NCBI GenBank assembly: GCA_002898915.1
Contig: BEHO01000086.1
Location: forward strand, 1 to 5,987
Length of the DNA: 5,987 bases
Direction: 5' to 3'
DNA from: a bacterium HR12
Lineage (GTDB): Bacteria; Actinomycetota; UBA4738; HRBIN12
Both the position numbers and the translations under genes were made by a program. The first letter of the stretch is position 1, and every line of letters starts with the position of its first letter. Below are positions 4,897 to 5,987 of the stretch, in pieces. The notes beneath the pieces were generated by a model, which saw only the letters and a program-made list of their open reading frames with translations, had not been told where the DNA came from and did not search any database.

Positions 4897-5523
4897 GTGG
4901 CGCTCCAGGCGTTCTTCGGACGGTACCCGCTGGAGCACGGCAGCGAGCCGATCATGGGCTGGCGAGCCTGGCGGCTCCGGCGCCGGCCCGATGGGCTCCT
5001 CCGCATCGCGCCGACCACCCCCAGGTCGGACTGGGAGCCGGGCGTGGCGATCCACGCCACCTGCTCGGGGGCCCACACGCGCGAGTACCTCGTCTACAAC
5101 CCCGAGCTCGTGGCGTTCCACCGCAGTCCCGAGATCGGGTGCACGTGCGGCATCCACGCCATGAAGGACCCGCGTCGGCTGCGGCGATCGCGACCCGGCA
5201 GGCGGGCCGGCGTGGTCGGCACCATCGCGATGTGGGGCCGCGTGGTGGAGCACACCCGGGGCTGGCGCGCGGAGTTCGCCTACCCCGCGCGGCTCCGGCT
5301 GATCTGCGTCTGGTGCCTGTGGCGCGGGGATCTGCCGGGGCTGCCGACCACCGTCCTCGACCAGGGCGGAGACCTCCTCCCCGTCTGCCCCAGGCACCGC
5401 GGAGCGCCCCGGGCGGCCGGTCGCGAGCTCGACGCGCAGGACCTCCAGGCCCGGATGCTCGACACCTACGGCGTCGAGCTGCTGCCGGTCGAGGCCCTCG
5501 AGCCCTTCCGTCGGGCGGGCTAG
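4897..5523 (+). CDS. Conserved-looking protein of unknown function with cysteine pairs
   Basis: I do not recognise a named domain. It has 208 residues, is soluble, has no signal peptide or membrane segment, and shows the same strong GC bias at third positions as its neighbours. An N-terminal GWRAWRLRRRPDGLLR (21-36) is followed by C56, GCTCGIHA with C82 and C84 (81-88), a hydrophobic GVVGTIAMWGRVVEHTRGWRAEFAYP (105-130), then C137-x2-C140 (ICVWC) and C164-x2-H167 (CPRH). The last two pairs could form a zinc ribbon. From memory the WGRVVEH...GWRAE(F/Y)AYP stretch recurs in actinobacterial hypothetical proteins; I cannot verify this. The start is GTG at 4897, chosen because a -10 lies at leaderless spacing; an internal ATG at 4954 (MGWRAW) is the alternative. 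The gene is monocistronic, and its TAG overlaps that of the converging HD gene. Confidence 0.85.
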   Translation: MALQAFFGRYPLEHGSEPIMGWRAWRLRRRPDGLLRIAPTTPRSDWEPGVAIHATCSGAHTREYLVYNPELVAFHRSPEIGCTCGIHAMKDPRRLRRSRPGRRAGVVGTIAMWGRVVEHTRGWRAEFAYPARLRLICVWCLWRGDLPGLPTTVLDQGGDLLPVCPRHRGAPRAAGRELDAQDLQARMLDTYGVELLPVEALEPFRRAG

Positions 5524-5987
5524 AGGCCGATCTCGGGGGCCACGGCCTGGAGCCCCTCGATCGCGACCGCGAGGAACTCGTCCAGGGGGAGCCCGATCCC
5601 CTCCTCGACCCCCAGGATCTCCTCGCGGTTCACGCCGGGCGCGAACGCCCGCTCCTTCAGCTTCTTGCGGACGCTCGAGACCTTCATCCCGGTCGCGCGT
5701 TCCGGGCGCACCAGCGCCGCCGCCACGAGCAGCCCCGCGACGGCGTCGGCGTGCACGATGGCTCGGGACATCAGGTCGGTCCGGTACCGGGGGAACGCGT
5801 GCGCGAGGACGCCGTTGATCACGCGCTCGTCCACCCCGGCCTCGCGGAGCCACCCCGCGGCCACCTCCGCGTGCCCCACGCCGTCCTCCCCCGTCACGTC
5901 CTGGTCGAGGTCGTGGAAGAGGCCGGTCAGGCCCCAGAGCTCCTCGTCCTCACCGAAGCGCCGGGCGAGGGCTCGCATGATCCCCTC
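5520..5987 (-). CDS. HD-domain protein, predicted hydrolase (5' end beyond window)
   Basis: HD-superfamily, probably metal-dependent phosphohydrolase, resembling the small HDIG-type proteins (COG2316-like) of about 185-190 residues. The reading frame runs off the right edge with no upstream stop, and 155 residues are visible. Visible metal-ligand candidates, counted from the internal ATG at 5978, are the HD dyad H22-D23 in GLFHDLDQD, H36 in VGHAEVAA, H60 in VLAHAFPRY and D77 in IVHADAVAGLLVAAALVRP. The C-terminal SSVRKKLKERAFAPGVNREEI and GLPLDEFLAVAIEGLQ stretches are characteristic of this subgroup. The ATG at 5978 is unlikely to be the true start: the codons upstream (E-G-I) continue the family helix, and the first histidine of the HD domain should lie further upstream, outside the window. 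The substrate is unknown; related HD proteins act on nucleotides or phosphate esters. The 3' end overlaps that of the unknown gene by the tetranucleotide CTAG. Confidence 0.9.
   Translation of the reverse strand, partial: EGIMRALARRFGEDEELWGLTGLFHDLDQDVTGEDGVGHAEVAAGWLREAGVDERVINGVLAHAFPRYRTDLMSRAIVHADAVAGLLVAAALVRPERATGMKVSSVRKKLKERAFAPGVNREEILGVEEGIGLPLDEFLAVAIEGLQAVAPEIGL

Noticed and set aside
4017..5078. Minus-strand open frame of 353 codons across dedA, GNAT and the next gene
   Set aside because: It spans three better-supported genes and two intergenic regions, and its product is Arg/Pro/Gly-rich and featureless. It is a shadow of GC bias.
4792..5853. Minus-strand open frame of 353 codons opposite the unknown gene
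   Set aside because: It crosses a promoter region and two genes, and its product is Arg/Gly/Pro-rich. The opposite strand at 4897-5523 has conserved-looking motifs, paired cysteines and a proper -10.

Overview
The window is very GC-rich and densely coded. It carries six protein genes: an MFS transporter (3' end outside the window), DNA topoisomerase I (topA), a DedA/SNARE-associated membrane protein, a GNAT acetyltransferase, an unrecognised 208-residue protein with paired cysteines, and an HD-domain protein (5' end outside the window). GTG starts, strong GC preference at codon third positions, TAnnnT-type -10 boxes, a probable leaderless gene and a Lys/Ala-rich TopA tail suggest an uncultivated, deep-branching high-GC bacterium. 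Actinomycetota is most likely and Chloroflexota cannot be excluded. This is inference; there is no rRNA or other marker to settle it. I see no tRNA, rRNA, CRISPR array, insertion sequence, phage gene or attachment site.

Layout: MFS (-, 1-899) and topA (-, 900-3383) form one leftward unit. The MFS GTG begins on the base after the topA stop. A divergent region of about 200 bp (3384-3580) separates topA from the rightward dedA gene (to 4261). Two outward-facing extended -10 elements with the same core (TGNTACCCT) lie there, along with two small inverted repeats. dedA converges on the GNAT gene (-, 4268-4750); their stop codons are the two ends of a 12-bp palindrome. GNAT diverges from the unknown protein gene (+, 4897-5523) across 146 bp. 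That gene converges on the HD gene (-, 5520-5987 and beyond), and the two share the tetranucleotide CTAG as both stop codons. No gene-free stretch exceeds 300 bases.

Functionally this is a housekeeping neighbourhood, not an obvious defence or mobile region. TopA relaxes negative supercoils, and its transcript runs into the transporter. From memory of actinobacterial genomes, an MFS domain downstream of topA is often fused to or followed by dTMP kinase, which would lie off the left edge. DedA, GNAT, the unknown protein and the HD hydrolase show no common pathway. I did not find a convincing new multi-gene system. The best leads are the unknown cysteine-paired protein and its leaderless start, the absence of any ATG/GTG/TTG start for full-length DedA, the paired topA/dedA promoters with a palindrome at the topA transcription start, and the unusual TopA C-terminus.
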